Below, in pieces: positions 53,595 through 62,826 of a stretch of DNA of 64,000 bases. Each line of letters starts with the position of its first letter. Within the stretch, counting starts at the first letter, position 1. The stretch spans positions 62,001 through 126,000 of the forward strand of contig JAGWUV010000003.1 in NCBI GenBank assembly GCA_028875875.1, in the 5' to 3' direction. Both the position numbers and the translations under genes were made by a program. The stretch comes from Bacteroidota bacterium. Lineage in GTDB: Bacteria > Bacteroidota > Bacteroidia > Chitinophagales > Chitinophagaceae. The notes beneath the pieces were generated by a model that saw only the letters and a program-made list of their open reading frames with translations, was not told the origin of the DNA and did not search any database.

Positions 53595-54275
53595 ATGAAA
53601 TTTACTTACTACGGCCATGCCACCTTTGCAGTAGAGATTAAAGGAAAAAAAATTTTATTCGATCCCTTCATTACGTACAACGAACTGGCAAAAGATATTG
53701 ACATTAATGCCATTGAGGCAGATTATATTTTTGTAAGCCACGGCCATGGCGACCATATTGCAGATTGTGCTGCTATCGCCAATAAAACAGGGGCTACTGT
53801 TGTAACCAATTATGAAATTCATGAATGGCTGAATAAGCAGGGCATTGCGAAAACCCATCCTATGAATACCGGAGGTAAATGGCCCTTCGATTTTGGTACA
53901 GTAAAATGTGTTGTTGCACAACACAGTAGCGGTTTGCCCGATGGTTCTTATGGGGGTAATCCAATGGGCTTTATTTTTATGACGGATGAAGACAATTTCT
54001 ATTACAGTGGAGATACAGCCTTAACACTCGATATGCAGCTGATTCCCGGATGGGCTAAACTGAACTTTGCAGTGATGCCAATTGGTGACAATTTTACTAT
54101 GGATATTGCAGACGCAGTTAAAGCTGCTGAATTTGTTCAGTGCAATACCGTGATCGGTGTGCACTACGATACATTTGGTTTTATTAAAATAGATAAAGCC
54201 AAAGCTACCCAATCTTTCGAAGCTGCAGGCAAAAAGCTGCTGCTTCCTGCCATTGGCGAAACCATTTCTTTATAA
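53595..54275 (+). CDS. UPF0173 metallo-beta-lactamase-fold hydrolase
   Basis: 226 residues. UPF0173 family: MKFTYYGHATFAVEIKGKKI start, metal site SHGHGDHIADC, further ligands in GDTALTLDMQ, and VIGVHYDTFGFI with the last His. Cytoplasmic; substrate unknown. Monocistronic with a terminator. Upstream 130 bp shared with the divergent phosphoesterase gene. Confidence 0.93.
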   Translation: MKFTYYGHATFAVEIKGKKILFDPFITYNELAKDIDINAIEADYIFVSHGHGDHIADCAAIANKTGATVVTNYEIHEWLNKQGIAKTHPMNTGGKWPFDFGTVKCVVAQHSSGLPDGSYGGNPMGFIFMTDEDNFYYSGDTALTLDMQLIPGWAKLNFAVMPIGDNFTMDIADAVKAAEFVQCNTVIGVHYDTFGFIKIDKAKATQSFEAAGKKLLLPAIGETISL

Positions 54276-54297
54276 AACTTTTTTACAACCTTTCTGC

Positions 54298-54326
54298 AAA
54301 AGCTGTATCGCACCGATACAGCTTTT
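54298..54326 (+). terminator. Terminator of UPF0173 gene
   Basis: A 13-bp perfect stem AAAAGCTGTATCG with its complement, 3-nt loop, then TCTTTT. Confidence 0.88.
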
Positions 54327-54403
54327 TCTTTTGCTGCAATGGGGATAATTTTTTAAAAATTCCCTGCTTTCAATTCTCTTCCTTTTTATGAAAGAGAATA
54401 CTT

Positions 54404-54411
54404 TAGATTTG
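54404..54411 (+). promoter_or_regulatory. -7 element of parAB operon promoter
   Basis: TAGATTTG, exact TAnnTTTG, 45 bp before the parA ATG. No clear -33 TTG. Confidence 0.42.
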
Positions 54412-54456
54412 CAAACTTATCGATCAGAAATCCCCTAAACAGATATTTACATTCAT

Positions 54457-55257
54457 ATGGCGAGAATTATAGGTGTGGCAAATCAGAAAGGAGGCGTGGG
54501 CAAAACCACTACGGCAATCAATGTGGCTGCCAGCTTTGCCGTTTTGGAATATAATACCCTATTGGTGGATGCAGATCCACAGGCTAACAGTACCACCGGT
54601 GTTGGGTTCGATCTGCATAATATTACCAACAGCTTATACGACTGTATGGTGAATAATGCCAAAGCTGAAGATGTGATTTTGAAAAGTGATATGCCGCATT
54701 TAGATGTACTTCCCTCCCATATTGACCTGGTGGGTGCTGAAATTGAAATGATCAATTATCCCAACCGCGAAAATGTAATGAAAGCAGTGCTTGATCCTAT
54801 AAAAGATAAATATGATTTTATTGTGATCGACTGTTCTCCTTCTCTTGGTTTAATTACTGTAAATTCTTTGGTAGCTGCGGATAGTGTAATCGTTCCTGTA
54901 CAATGCGAATTCTTTGCATTGGAAGGATTGGGAAAATTATTGAACACCGTAAAAATCGTTCAGAGCAGGTTAAACCCGGATTTACAGATAGAAGGTATTT
55001 TGATGACCATGTACGATGGACGCCTTCGCCTTTGCAACCAGGTAGTTAGTGAAGTAAGACGACATTTTGATGATATAGTTTTCTCTACCATCGTTCACCG
55101 GAATACAAGGCTAAGTGAAGCTCCCAGCGTAGGTAAACCTGCCATTTTGTATGATGCAGAAAGTAAGGGTGCCGTGAATTACCTGAACCTTGCGAAAGAA
55201 ATTCTGCAAAAGAACGATATGACCAAGATGACCAACGAGGAACGTATCATTGAATAG
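54457..55257 (+). CDS. parA: Chromosome-partitioning ATPase ParA (Soj)
   Basis: 266 residues. Deviant Walker A in NQKGGVGKTTTAINVAA, LLVDADPQANST, YDFIVIDCSPSLGLI. Chromosomal-type ParA without an N-terminal helix-turn-helix. It moves ParB-parS complexes apart on the nucleoid. First gene of parA-parB-DUF5683-dapB. No palindromic parS-type site was noticed in the window. Confidence 0.97.
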   Translation: MARIIGVANQKGGVGKTTTAINVAASFAVLEYNTLLVDADPQANSTTGVGFDLHNITNSLYDCMVNNAKAEDVILKSDMPHLDVLPSHIDLVGAEIEMINYPNRENVMKAVLDPIKDKYDFIVIDCSPSLGLITVNSLVAADSVIVPVQCEFFALEGLGKLLNTVKIVQSRLNPDLQIEGILMTMYDGRLRLCNQVVSEVRRHFDDIVFSTIVHRNTRLSEAPSVGKPAILYDAESKGAVNYLNLAKEILQKNDMTKMTNEERIIE

Positions 55258-55331
55258 CAAACAGCGGGCTGCAATAAGGTAAATGCAAATGCAGCAAAAG
55301 CCGATCGCTCATAATCATAACTTTTATTGGA

Positions 55332-56255
55332 ATGAGTACACCCAAACAAAATAAAGACCTGCTGGGAAAAGGGATCAGGTCTTTACTTCAAAATATTGAT
55401 GCCGATTTAAAAACCACTACGGGTAGTTTAAAATCCAATGTAGTAGAGCAGGTTACATCTATTATCAGGATTCCTATTGATGACATTTCAGTTAATCCCA
55501 AACAACCCAGACGTGATTTTGATGAAACAGCATTGAGCGAACTGGCAGCCTCTATTAAGCTGCACGATATTATACAGCCGCTTACCGTTTCTAAACTATC
55601 CACAGGCAAATACCAGCTTATTGCAGGGGAACGAAGGTTCCGGGCCAGTAAAGTAGCAGGCTTAAAAGATGTGCCTGTATATATTCGACAGGCTAATGAT
55701 ACTGAATTACTGGAACTGGCTTTGCTTGAAAACTTGCAGCGAGAAGATCTTAATGCCATTGAAATTGGCCTGAGTTACAAACGCATGATGGATGAGCTGA
55801 ACTACACGCAGGAACAAGTAGCTGAGCGGATGGGCAAAGAAAGAAGTACCGTTACCAATTATATACGATTACTCAAGCTTCCTCCCGATATTCAGCTGGC
55901 TGTTCGCAATGCACACATCAGTATGGGCCATGCAAGGGCTTTGATCAGCATCGATACGGTTGATAAACAGCTCTATGTATTCAATGAAATTAAAACCAAA
56001 CAGTTAAGCGTAAGACAAACAGAAGAACTGGTAAGAAAGCTGTATAAAGGCGATGCTAAATCTGCTGTTAAATCTTCCGTAAAAAACCAGTTACCACCTG
56101 CTTTCAAAAAGATTGAAGATAATTTAGCAACGCATTTCGGCACCAAAGTAAAATTAGTGCATAGTAAAAACGGCCAGGGAAGTATTACGGTTGAATATTA
56201 TTCATTAGAAGAATTCAACAAGATCCTTGAGCTGATGAATGCAACCATCAGTTAA
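55332..56255 (+). CDS. parB: ParB/Spo0J partition protein
   Basis: 307 residues. N-terminal ParB/Srx CTPase domain (about 40-130: DISVNPKQPRRDFDETALSE, AGERRFRASKVAGL), central helix-turn-helix (YTQEQVAERMGKERSTVTNY, then LKLPPDIQLAVRNAHISMGH), C-terminal dimer domain. Loads on parS and slides as a clamp. Its end overlaps the frame of the DUF5683 gene at an earlier in-frame ATG. Confidence 0.97.
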   Translation: MSTPKQNKDLLGKGIRSLLQNIDADLKTTTGSLKSNVVEQVTSIIRIPIDDISVNPKQPRRDFDETALSELAASIKLHDIIQPLTVSKLSTGKYQLIAGERRFRASKVAGLKDVPVYIRQANDTELLELALLENLQREDLNAIEIGLSYKRMMDELNYTQEQVAERMGKERSTVTNYIRLLKLPPDIQLAVRNAHISMGHARALISIDTVDKQLYVFNEIKTKQLSVRQTEELVRKLYKGDAKSAVKSSVKNQLPPAFKKIEDNLATHFGTKVKLVHSKNGQGSITVEYYSLEEFNKILELMNATIS

Positions 56256-56262
56256 GCAACGA

Positions 56263-56976
56263 ATGAAGTTTACCTTTTTCATAACACTTATTGTTTTTTG
56301 TTTTTTTTCCTTACGCCTTCAGGCTCAGGACGACAAAAAGCAATTGGAGCAAGTTTCTTTACTGCATAGTAAGGCCCAGGACTCTGCGAGTACAACCAAG
56401 CCTACGGATTCTATCACTGCAAAAGACACTATAAAAGTTGTTAAGAAAAAACATGATCCCAGGATCGCTACAAAGCGTTCTGCCATCATTCCCGGCTGGG
56501 GCCAGGCCTATAATCATGAATATTGGAAAATACCCATCGTGTATGGGGCATTAGCTGTTCCTACGGCTACTTACATCTTCAACAACAAGTATTTCCAAAT
56601 GCTGAAGTTTGCTTATCAGGCTTTGTACAATGCTACGGTTCCTCCTTCAGGACAAAGAGACAGCAGTGGTTTGCAAAAAATTGACCCGGAAATTAAAGAT
56701 GCAGTACTTAGCGGCCGCCTGGATCTGGCCTCACTTCAATCCTACAAAAATCAATACCGCAAAGACAGGGATTATTCCGTTTTATGGTTTTTTATTTTAT
56801 GGGGGGTAAATGTTGTAGATGCAACTGTATTCGGACATCTGAGAGAGTTTGATGTAAATAAAGACCTGAGTATGCACATTCAACCCAATTTCAATACCAT
56901 TACCAGAACACCAGAAATTGGTTTCGTCTTCAACTTCAAAAACAAAAGCAATACACGAAAAGATATTGCTCGCTGA
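56263..56976 (+). CDS. DUF5683 protein of the par operon
   Basis: 237 residues. The frame opens at an ATG inside parB (56239), but the ATG at 56263 gives a good signal peptide, KFTFFITLIVFCFFSLRLQA. Family signature KRSAIIPGWGQAYNHEYWKI followed by hydrophobic segments (PIVYGALAVPTATYIFNN; WFFILWGVNVVDATVFGHL). DUF5683 is regularly found after parAB in Bacteroidota; the function is unknown. Only 7 bp after parB. Confidence 0.92.
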   Translation: MKFTFFITLIVFCFFSLRLQAQDDKKQLEQVSLLHSKAQDSASTTKPTDSITAKDTIKVVKKKHDPRIATKRSAIIPGWGQAYNHEYWKIPIVYGALAVPTATYIFNNKYFQMLKFAYQALYNATVPPSGQRDSSGLQKIDPEIKDAVLSGRLDLASLQSYKNQYRKDRDYSVLWFFILWGVNVVDATVFGHLREFDVNKDLSMHIQPNFNTITRTPEIGFVFNFKNKSNTRKDIAR

Positions 56977-57047
56977 TTTTTGAACTGATTTGATTTACTT
57001 TCGCTGCCATAAAAGGATTTACCAATTATTCTATTCAAAATTCAGAT

Positions 57048-57764
57048 ATGAAAATTGCACTCATCGGTTACGGTAAAATGGGAAAAGCCATTGAAGAAAT
57101 TGCAGTAGCAAAAGGCCATGAAATTGTGCTGAAGATAGATCTTGATAATGCACATGAACTCAATGCTGCTAATGCCGCCAAAGCCGATGTGGCCATTGAA
57201 TTTACCAGTCCGCACAGCGCCTTCAATAATGTGATGAAATGCCTTGAACTTGGGTTGCCGGTTGTTTGCGGCTCTACAGGTTGGCTGGACAAATGGAATG
57301 AAGTAGAAGAATATTGTAAAGCACAAAACGGAACATTAATCTATGCCAGCAATTACAGCATTGGCGTGAATTTGTTCTTTGAGCTGAATAAATACCTCGC
57401 CTCCCTTATGAGTAGGCATCCTGAATATGCGGTTCAGTTGGAAGAAATTCATCATACTCAAAAGAAGGATGCACCCAGTGGAACAGCCATTACCCTGGCA
57501 GAACAGGTATTGCAGCATATCAAAACAAAAAAACAATGGGTGAACCACATTAGTGATAATGAGGAAGACCTGGAGATTGTTTCAGAAAGAATTGACCCAG
57601 CACCCGGAACACATAAAATCAAATACCAGTCTCCTATTGATGATATTGAGATCATTCATACAGCTCACAACAGGAAAGGATTTGCCGGTGGCGCCGTTTT
57701 AGCGGCAGAGTTTACAAAAGGCCGAAAAGGCATCTTCTCCATGAAAGAGGTTTTGGGTCTATAA
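57048..57764 (+). CDS. dapB: 4-hydroxy-tetrahydrodipicolinate reductase
   Basis: 238 residues, a normal length for the Bacteroidota type. Lysine/diaminopimelate pathway, NAD(P)H-dependent. Visible: IGYGKMGKAIEEIA (nucleotide binding), the catalytic HH and substrate motif in EIHHTQKKDAPSGTAITLAE, C-terminal GFAGGAVLAAEF. 71 bp after DUF5683, likely same operon. Confidence 0.97.
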   Translation: MKIALIGYGKMGKAIEEIAVAKGHEIVLKIDLDNAHELNAANAAKADVAIEFTSPHSAFNNVMKCLELGLPVVCGSTGWLDKWNEVEEYCKAQNGTLIYASNYSIGVNLFFELNKYLASLMSRHPEYAVQLEEIHHTQKKDAPSGTAITLAEQVLQHIKTKKQWVNHISDNEEDLEIVSERIDPAPGTHKIKYQSPIDDIEIIHTAHNRKGFAGGAVLAAEFTKGRKGIFSMKEVLGL

Positions 57765-57817
57765 GTTTATCAGGAACATACAGCTGCCAAAGAATAATTA
57801 CTGCACTTTGCTAATAG

Positions 57818-57856
57818 TCTGCTATTTTAGTGAAGTAAAAGCATTTAATCTGCTAT
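57818..57856. repeat. Direct repeat upstream of Rrf2 gene
   Basis: TCTGCTAT at 57818-57825 and 57849-57856, 31 bp apart (three helical turns), ending 41 bp before the Rrf2 ATG. Candidate binding sites. Confidence 0.3.
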
Positions 57857-57897
57857 ATTTAACCGATTTTTGATAAAAGTGAATAACCTGCAGAAGT

Positions 57898-58308
57898 ATG
57901 TTATCAAAGAAAACACAATACGCTTTTAAAGCACTAATGTACCTGGCTGAAAAGGATGCAGAAGGCCCTGTATTGATCGCAGAGATATCTAAAAAGAAAA
58001 AGATTCCTTTGAAGTTCTTAGAGAACATTTTGCTTGAGCTAAAGAAAGCAGACATTTTAGACAGCAAGAAAGGAAAAGGTGGCGGCTATTTTTTTAAAAT
58101 CCCACCATCTAAAATCAAACTATCACTTGTGCTTCGCTTAATGGAAGGCCCGATAGCCTTGTTGCCATGCGTTAGTTTGAACTTTTATGAAAAGTGTAAA
58201 AATTGCGATGAAAGAGCTTGCGGGTTGAATAGAGTTATGATTGAGGTAAGAGATGCTTCTTTAGCAATCCTCGAGAATAAAACAGTGGCCGATATATCTA
58301 ATTGCTAA
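57898..58308 (+). CDS. Rrf2 family transcriptional regulator
   Basis: 136 residues. N-terminal winged helix (LSKKTQYAFKALMYLAEKDA, KKKKIPLKFLENILLELKKA), then a Cys-rich stretch CVSLNFYEKCKNCDERACGL that could bind a [2Fe-2S] cluster as in IscR/NsrR. It senses redox, NO or Fe-S status in other members; the effector here is unknown. It lies 13 bp before the barrel gene, so the two share an operon. Confidence 0.92.
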   Translation: MLSKKTQYAFKALMYLAEKDAEGPVLIAEISKKKKIPLKFLENILLELKKADILDSKKGKGGGYFFKIPPSKIKLSLVLRLMEGPIALLPCVSLNFYEKCKNCDERACGLNRVMIEVRDASLAILENKTVADISNC

Positions 58309-58321
58309 ATATCCAACTACC

Positions 58322-59092
58322 ATGTTAAAACCAATCGCATCAATACTCCTGTTGATCCCTTTTGCATTACAGGCACAAACAAAACAAGCATTACCTGATT
58401 CTCAGGATTCTATTGCTGCAGTAAAACAATATCCCAAGGGAAAAAATATTATCAAAACCAATCTCAGTTCCCTTGTTTTTAACAACTATAGCATTACCTA
58501 TGAAAGAAGGGTAGCAAATCGCATATCCCTTTCTGTTGGTTACCGATATATGCCCAACGGTAGCTTACCTTTTCAAAGCCGCGTAAAAGATGTAATTAAA
58601 TCAAATAATATTGATTTTGATAACTTCCAGATCGGCGGGTATGCAGTAACCCCGGAATTACGTTTGTATGCACACCGAAACATGAGAGGATTTTATATTG
58701 CACCTTATGTTCGTTATTCCAGCATGGATCTTACCGTTCCCGTTCAATATACATCCACGGTTACTAAAGAAGCACTCTTCAGTGGCACTATTACAGCATT
58801 CAGCGGAGGCCTGATGTTGGGAACACAACACAATATTTTTAAAAACTGTGTAATAGATATTTGGATTATTGGTGCCAACTTCGGCAATTCAAGTGGAAGG
58901 CTTAATGCAACGTTTGCTCCGCCCATGTCTGCACAGGAGCAAACCGCTTTGCAAAGTTCCATTGATCAAATAGACGCTACTCCTTATAAAGTAACAGGAA
59001 AGGTAAGTTCCTCTACTACGGCCTATCTCGATGCATCCGGCCCATGGCTTGGTGTTCGGGCAATGGGAATAAATTTTGGCATCCGCTTCTAG
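58322..59092 (+). CDS. DUF3575-like outer-membrane barrel protein
   Basis: 256 residues. Signal peptide LKPIASILLLIPFALQA. Amphipathic strands: KTNLSSLVFNNYSITYERRV, RISLSVGYRYMPNGSLPF, PELRLYAHRNMRGFYIAPYV, ending VRAMGINFGIRF with C-terminal Phe. Resembles DUF3575 barrels; role unknown. Cotranscribed with the Rrf2 regulator, so expression may follow its signal. Converges with the epimerase gene. Confidence 0.82.
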   Translation: MLKPIASILLLIPFALQAQTKQALPDSQDSIAAVKQYPKGKNIIKTNLSSLVFNNYSITYERRVANRISLSVGYRYMPNGSLPFQSRVKDVIKSNNIDFDNFQIGGYAVTPELRLYAHRNMRGFYIAPYVRYSSMDLTVPVQYTSTVTKEALFSGTITAFSGGLMLGTQHNIFKNCVIDIWIIGANFGNSSGRLNATFAPPMSAQEQTALQSSIDQIDATPYKVTGKVSSSTTAYLDASGPWLGVRAMGINFGIRF

Positions 59093-59125
59093 CCTTATCT
59101 ACAGCTCTTGTGCAAGAAGGATTTC

Positions 59126-60070
59126 TTATCTGGAAATATTTTGCAGCATATCTTCAGTCATTCCAGGCAGATCATATTCCTGCTTCCATCCCCAATCTTT
59201 TCTCGCAACACTATCATCAATACTTTGAGGCCAGCTATCAGCAATAGTCTGCCTGTAATCAGGATGGTATTCCATTTTAAAAGAAGGAATATGTTGCTGA
59301 ATAGAAGCAGCGATCTCTTTTGGAGAAAAACTCATTCCTGAAATATTATAAGAAGTTCTTACAGAAATATTGGAAGCCGGTGCCTCCATCAATTCAATGG
59401 TAGCACGGATGGCATCGGGCATATACATCATAGGCAGGTAAGTATCTTCCTTTAAAAAGCATTTGTATTGCTGGTGTTCCAAAGCTTCGTGAAAAATTTC
59501 AACAGCATAATCTGTAGTGCCTCCTCCCGGAGCTGATTTGTAGCTGATCAAGCCTGGATAACGCAAACTCCTTACATCCACGCCATACCTTTGATGATAA
59601 TAATTGCACCAGAATTCTCCTGCATACTTACTAATACCATAAACCGTGGTAGGTTCTATAATCGTTTGCTGCGGGCAATTTTGCTTGGGAGAGGTAGGCC
59701 CGAAAACAGCTATCGAAGAAGGCCAGTATACTTTTTGCAACTGCTCTTCTCTTGCTATATCCAATACGTTTAATAATCCCTGCATGTTTAAATGCCATGC
59801 CAGATTGGGGTTCTTCTCTCCTGTTGCACTTAAAATAGCCGCCAGCAAATAAATCTGGGTAATATTTTGCCTGATTACCTGCACATGCAGCATTTCCTTA
59901 TTCATCACATCTAAACTCACATAAGGTCCGGTACCTTCCAATAAAGGGTTTTGCTCCCTTAGGTCCGATGCAACCACATTAGCACTTCCATATATTTTTC
60001 TTAATGCCAGGGTTAATTCAACACCGATCTGTCCGCTTGCGCCGATTACAAGGATTTTCTCTTTTGCCAT
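59126..60070 (-). CDS. NAD-dependent epimerase/dehydratase, L-threonine 3-dehydrogenase-like
   Basis: 314 residues, extended SDR. NAD site VIGASGQIGVELTLALRKIY, then VASDLREQNPLLEGTGPYVS, catalytic Ser in YWPSSIAVFGPTSP, Tyr-Lys in TVYGISKYAGE, and SYKSAPGGGTTDYAVEIFHE. Closest in pattern to short-chain L-threonine dehydrogenases of the epimerase type, which form 2-amino-3-oxobutyrate. No kbl gene is adjacent. Confidence 0.85.
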   Translation of the reverse strand: MAKEKILVIGASGQIGVELTLALRKIYGSANVVASDLREQNPLLEGTGPYVSLDVMNKEMLHVQVIRQNITQIYLLAAILSATGEKNPNLAWHLNMQGLLNVLDIAREEQLQKVYWPSSIAVFGPTSPKQNCPQQTIIEPTTVYGISKYAGEFWCNYYHQRYGVDVRSLRYPGLISYKSAPGGGTTDYAVEIFHEALEHQQYKCFLKEDTYLPMMYMPDAIRATIELMEAPASNISVRTSYNISGMSFSPKEIAASIQQHIPSFKMEYHPDYRQTIADSWPQSIDDSVARKDWGWKQEYDLPGMTEDMLQNISR

Positions 60071-60168
60071 AGTAGTGTAATTGTTGTAACACTTGTTGTG
60101 ATTTAACTAACAAATGTTAGGACAAAGAAAAAGAAAATGAATGTAAGTTCGCAGCATATTTTAGAATT

Positions 60169-60993
60169 ATGATACCTACTTTTTTACAAGATTTAGTTAA
60201 AGAACAATCCTATAACCCTGATAATTTCTTTCTGATAGCTGGTCCGTGCGTAGTGGAAAGTGAAGAACTGGTTATGGAAGTGGCTGAAAAAGTTTCTTCC
60301 ATCTGTAAAAGGCTCGAAATACCATATATTTTCAAGGCAAGTTATAGGAAGGCCAATCGCACAAGTGCTACTTCCTTTACCGGCCTGGGTGATGAAGTAG
60401 GATTGGGTTTAATTAAGAAAACAGGGGAGCGTTTTCAGCTGCCTACTACTTCCGATGTACATGCACATGATGAGTGCGCCGAAGCTGCACAGTATATCGA
60501 TATTTTACAAATACCGGCCTTCCTTTGCCGCCAGACGGATCTATTGATCGCAGCAGCTGAAACCGGGAAAATAGTAAACGTAAAAAAAGGACAATTCTTA
60601 AGTGGCCCATCTATGAAGTTTGCCGTTGAGAAAATCAAAAAAGCGGGTAACGAAAAAATTATGCTTACGGAAAGAGGTACCACATTTGGGTACCAGGACC
60701 TGGTGGTTGATTACAGAAATATTACCTGGATGAAAGAGCTGAATGTGCCGGTGATTATGGATTGTACACATAGCCTTCAACAGCCTAACCAAACAAGCGG
60801 CGTAACAGGCGGTAACCCCAAACTCATTGGAACGATTGCCAAAGCAGCAATTGCAACCGGAGTTGACGGATTGTTTATTGAAACACATCCCAACCCTGCG
60901 AAAGCTTTGAGTGATGGAGCTAATATGCTGCAATTGGATTTACTGGAAGGCCTTTTAGGGCAATTACTGAAAATTAGAAAAGCTATTGTATAA
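60169..60993 (+). CDS. kdsA: 3-deoxy-8-phosphooctulonate synthase
   Basis: 274 residues. Condenses PEP and arabinose-5-phosphate to Kdo-8-phosphate for lipopolysaccharide. TIM-barrel motifs: IAGPCVVESEELVMEVAEKV, FKASYRKANRTSATSFTGLG, TTSDVHAHDECAEAAQYID, PAFLCRQTDLLIAAA, TERGTTFGYQDLVVDYRN, DCTHSLQQPN. A terminator follows directly. Confidence 0.97.
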   Translation: MIPTFLQDLVKEQSYNPDNFFLIAGPCVVESEELVMEVAEKVSSICKRLEIPYIFKASYRKANRTSATSFTGLGDEVGLGLIKKTGERFQLPTTSDVHAHDECAEAAQYIDILQIPAFLCRQTDLLIAAAETGKIVNVKKGQFLSGPSMKFAVEKIKKAGNEKIMLTERGTTFGYQDLVVDYRNITWMKELNVPVIMDCTHSLQQPNQTSGVTGGNPKLIGTIAKAAIATGVDGLFIETHPNPAKALSDGANMLQLDLLEGLLGQLLKIRKAIV

Positions 60994-60996
60994 AAG

Positions 60997-61024
60997 AACA
61001 GATCCCGCAAATGCGGGATCTGTT
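60997..61024 (+). terminator. kdsA terminator
   Basis: A 12-bp perfect stem AACAGATCCCGC with its complement, loop AAAT, then TT, 3 bp after the stop. Confidence 0.8.
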
Positions 61025-61147
61025 TTGAAGAGTTTTGGAAACGGTTTCGAAAGAATGTGTACTTCACATGGACTTTAAAAACGGCTGCTGCATATAACCA
61101 ATCGCACTACCAAACACTCTTCTACTACTGTTACTGTTGTTTCTCAT

Positions 61148-61285
61148 TACTGTTAAACAGTAGCTCTGCAGGGGGTATATTGGGGGTATACTTAATCAGT
61201 TTATAAAACCAAAAGTATATATATCTTTTCTAAGATGGAATAGCAGCTTAAACATAAAAGACACTTCCAGTTAACATAAAAGACA
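61148..61285. repeat. Cluster of short direct and inverted repeats between kdsA and AraC gene
   Basis: TACTGTT-A-AACAGTA palindrome at 61148-61162; GGGGGTATA twice at 61171-61179 and 61182-61190 (11 bp apart); AACATAAAAGACA twice at 61251-61263 and 61273-61285 (22 bp apart). No convincing coding region in 61025-61307. Confidence 0.55.
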
Positions 61286-61307
61286 GCAAACGATTGCGGT
61301 ATTTCTT

Positions 61308-62300
61308 CTAATTTAACTCGCTAGGCAAAAAGCCGAATTCTTTTTTAAACGCAATTGAAAAGTTATGCTGGTTGATATACCCTAACTCCTGTGCAATTTT
61401 TTTGATTGAAAACCGGTTGCTTTGTAAAATCTCTTTGGCCACCTGCATCCGCTGTTTCTGAAAATATTGGGTGATTGGTATTCCATAAACCATTTTAAAA
61501 TCCCGCTTCAGTTTGGTGGAGCTAATATTTACCTTACGGGCTAGTTCACTGATGAATGGCGCCGGCCTGAATACATCATTACTGAGTAAGGACTCTACTT
61601 CTATAACACGTTGAATATCTTTCTTGGAGAGTGTAAAGAACTGGTCATTTTGCGATTTCTTCTTTTCCGTCATTCTCACAAAAAATCGCTCTATCAGTTG
61701 AAGCATCCTGCTTTTCACAGAAAGGATCGTAAAGTTGCGGTTATCATTTCTAACAATAGCAATGACCTCATCCATCAAACGCTTATACTCCGCATCCAAA
61801 GGTTCGTATGTTACTTTTGCATTGTTCAATGCAAGATAATTTTTCAATATCTCATCCTCTTCAGAAATATTGAGGTATTTCAATAACCATCCTTTCGTTA
61901 GTATAATATAAATTCCTTTCAGCCGTGTGCCCGCCTGTAATTCAAGGCCCGTATCGAACAAAGAATTCGTGAGCCTTACGGAAGAAAAAGAAGGCTGATC
62001 AGGTAATGATTGTTCTTTATGTGTAAGAGAAGGAGATGCCGGTATGGCAGAAATATCATTAAACCAAAGCGAGAAAAATTCCTTTTTTACCTGACTTCTT
62101 TTACGACGGAAATGCTGTGAGAATGTGTAATCAAAAACCAAAGCATCAATACCCTCATCCACAACAACTCTCTGAATAAATCCAACAGCCACATGATCGG
62201 GAATATTCAGTCTATCATTAGTTACCTTACCTCCCGTTGCATTAGCAAAGGCAGACAAAATATCTCCGTAAGTATTATGATCAAACTCGAAAACGAACAT
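61308..62300 (-). CDS. AraC family transcriptional regulator
   Basis: 330 residues. The C-terminal AraC DNA-binding domain (about 230-330) shows both helix-turn-helix motifs: APFISELARKVNISSTKLKR and FSIKKIAQELGYINQHNFSI, with KKEFGFLPSELN at the end. The first 220 residues are a poorly conserved effector region that is not a typical cupin by eye (FEFDHNTYGDILSAFANATG). The ligand and targets are unknown. Single gene. Confidence 0.9.
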   Translation of the reverse strand: MFVFEFDHNTYGDILSAFANATGGKVTNDRLNIPDHVAVGFIQRVVVDEGIDALVFDYTFSQHFRRKRSQVKKEFFSLWFNDISAIPASPSLTHKEQSLPDQPSFSSVRLTNSLFDTGLELQAGTRLKGIYIILTKGWLLKYLNISEEDEILKNYLALNNAKVTYEPLDAEYKRLMDEVIAIVRNDNRNFTILSVKSRMLQLIERFFVRMTEKKKSQNDQFFTLSKKDIQRVIEVESLLSNDVFRPAPFISELARKVNISSTKLKRDFKMVYGIPITQYFQKQRMQVAKEILQSNRFSIKKIAQELGYINQHNFSIAFKKEFGFLPSELN

Positions 62301-62374
62301 CCCGAGAAGGGTTTTAATTGGATGTAAAAAAATTATAAAATGAATTTACTCCAATTAATTCAATATAATGGAAA

Positions 62375-62599
62375 TTAAAGATATTTTAATGGATTCCTTT
62401 TGGCCGCCAATATGTAATCTTTCATTTTCATGAAGAATGCCAGTATCATGTAAACAATAACAGGAGAGCCGAATGTTAAAAAAGATATGTAAATGAACCA
62501 CATTCTGATGCGGGAAGTGGCCACGCCTAATTTTTCGCCGATAGCAGAGCAAACGCCGAAAGCCTGGAGCTCTACAAACTCACGTAGTTTTTCCATCAT
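62375..62599 (-). CDS. PspC domain protein
   Basis: 74 residues. Small membrane protein with the PspC domain: FGVCSAIGEKLGVATSRIRM then a membrane helix FIYISFLTFGSPVIVYMILA. PspC proteins take part in envelope stress (phage-shock) responses; free-standing short forms are common in Bacteroidota. Two adjacent ATGs (62599, 62596) both fit. Confidence 0.85.
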   Translation of the reverse strand: MMEKLREFVELQAFGVCSAIGEKLGVATSRIRMWFIYISFLTFGSPVIVYMILAFFMKMKDYILAAKRNPLKYL

Positions 62600-62826
62600 A
62601 TAAATTGTTTGAATGTTACCGGGGGCTTATACAATGCAAATTAGAACAAAAGTTTCTAATAAAAGTTTAAAACAGTTTTCCACAAACTTTGGTTTTGCTG
62701 TAAATTCGCACACCGATTCAAAGGCATAAATTGAGAGCCGGCAATCCATGTAAGCTATTTTGCGGGGCTTTTGATTTGCACTTTTGACCAAGATTCGAAA
62801 TTTTTCATTTTAAAACTCTCCATTGT

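Noticed and set aside
54457-56255. parS site expected near parAB
   Set aside because: I looked for a palindrome of the GTTTCACGTGAAAC type and did not find one; reading by eye may miss a degenerate copy.
61066-61147. 27-codon minus-strand frame (MRNNSNSSRR start)
   Set aside because: No ribosome binding signal or conservation evidence, and it overlaps the repeat cluster; kept out of the gene list.
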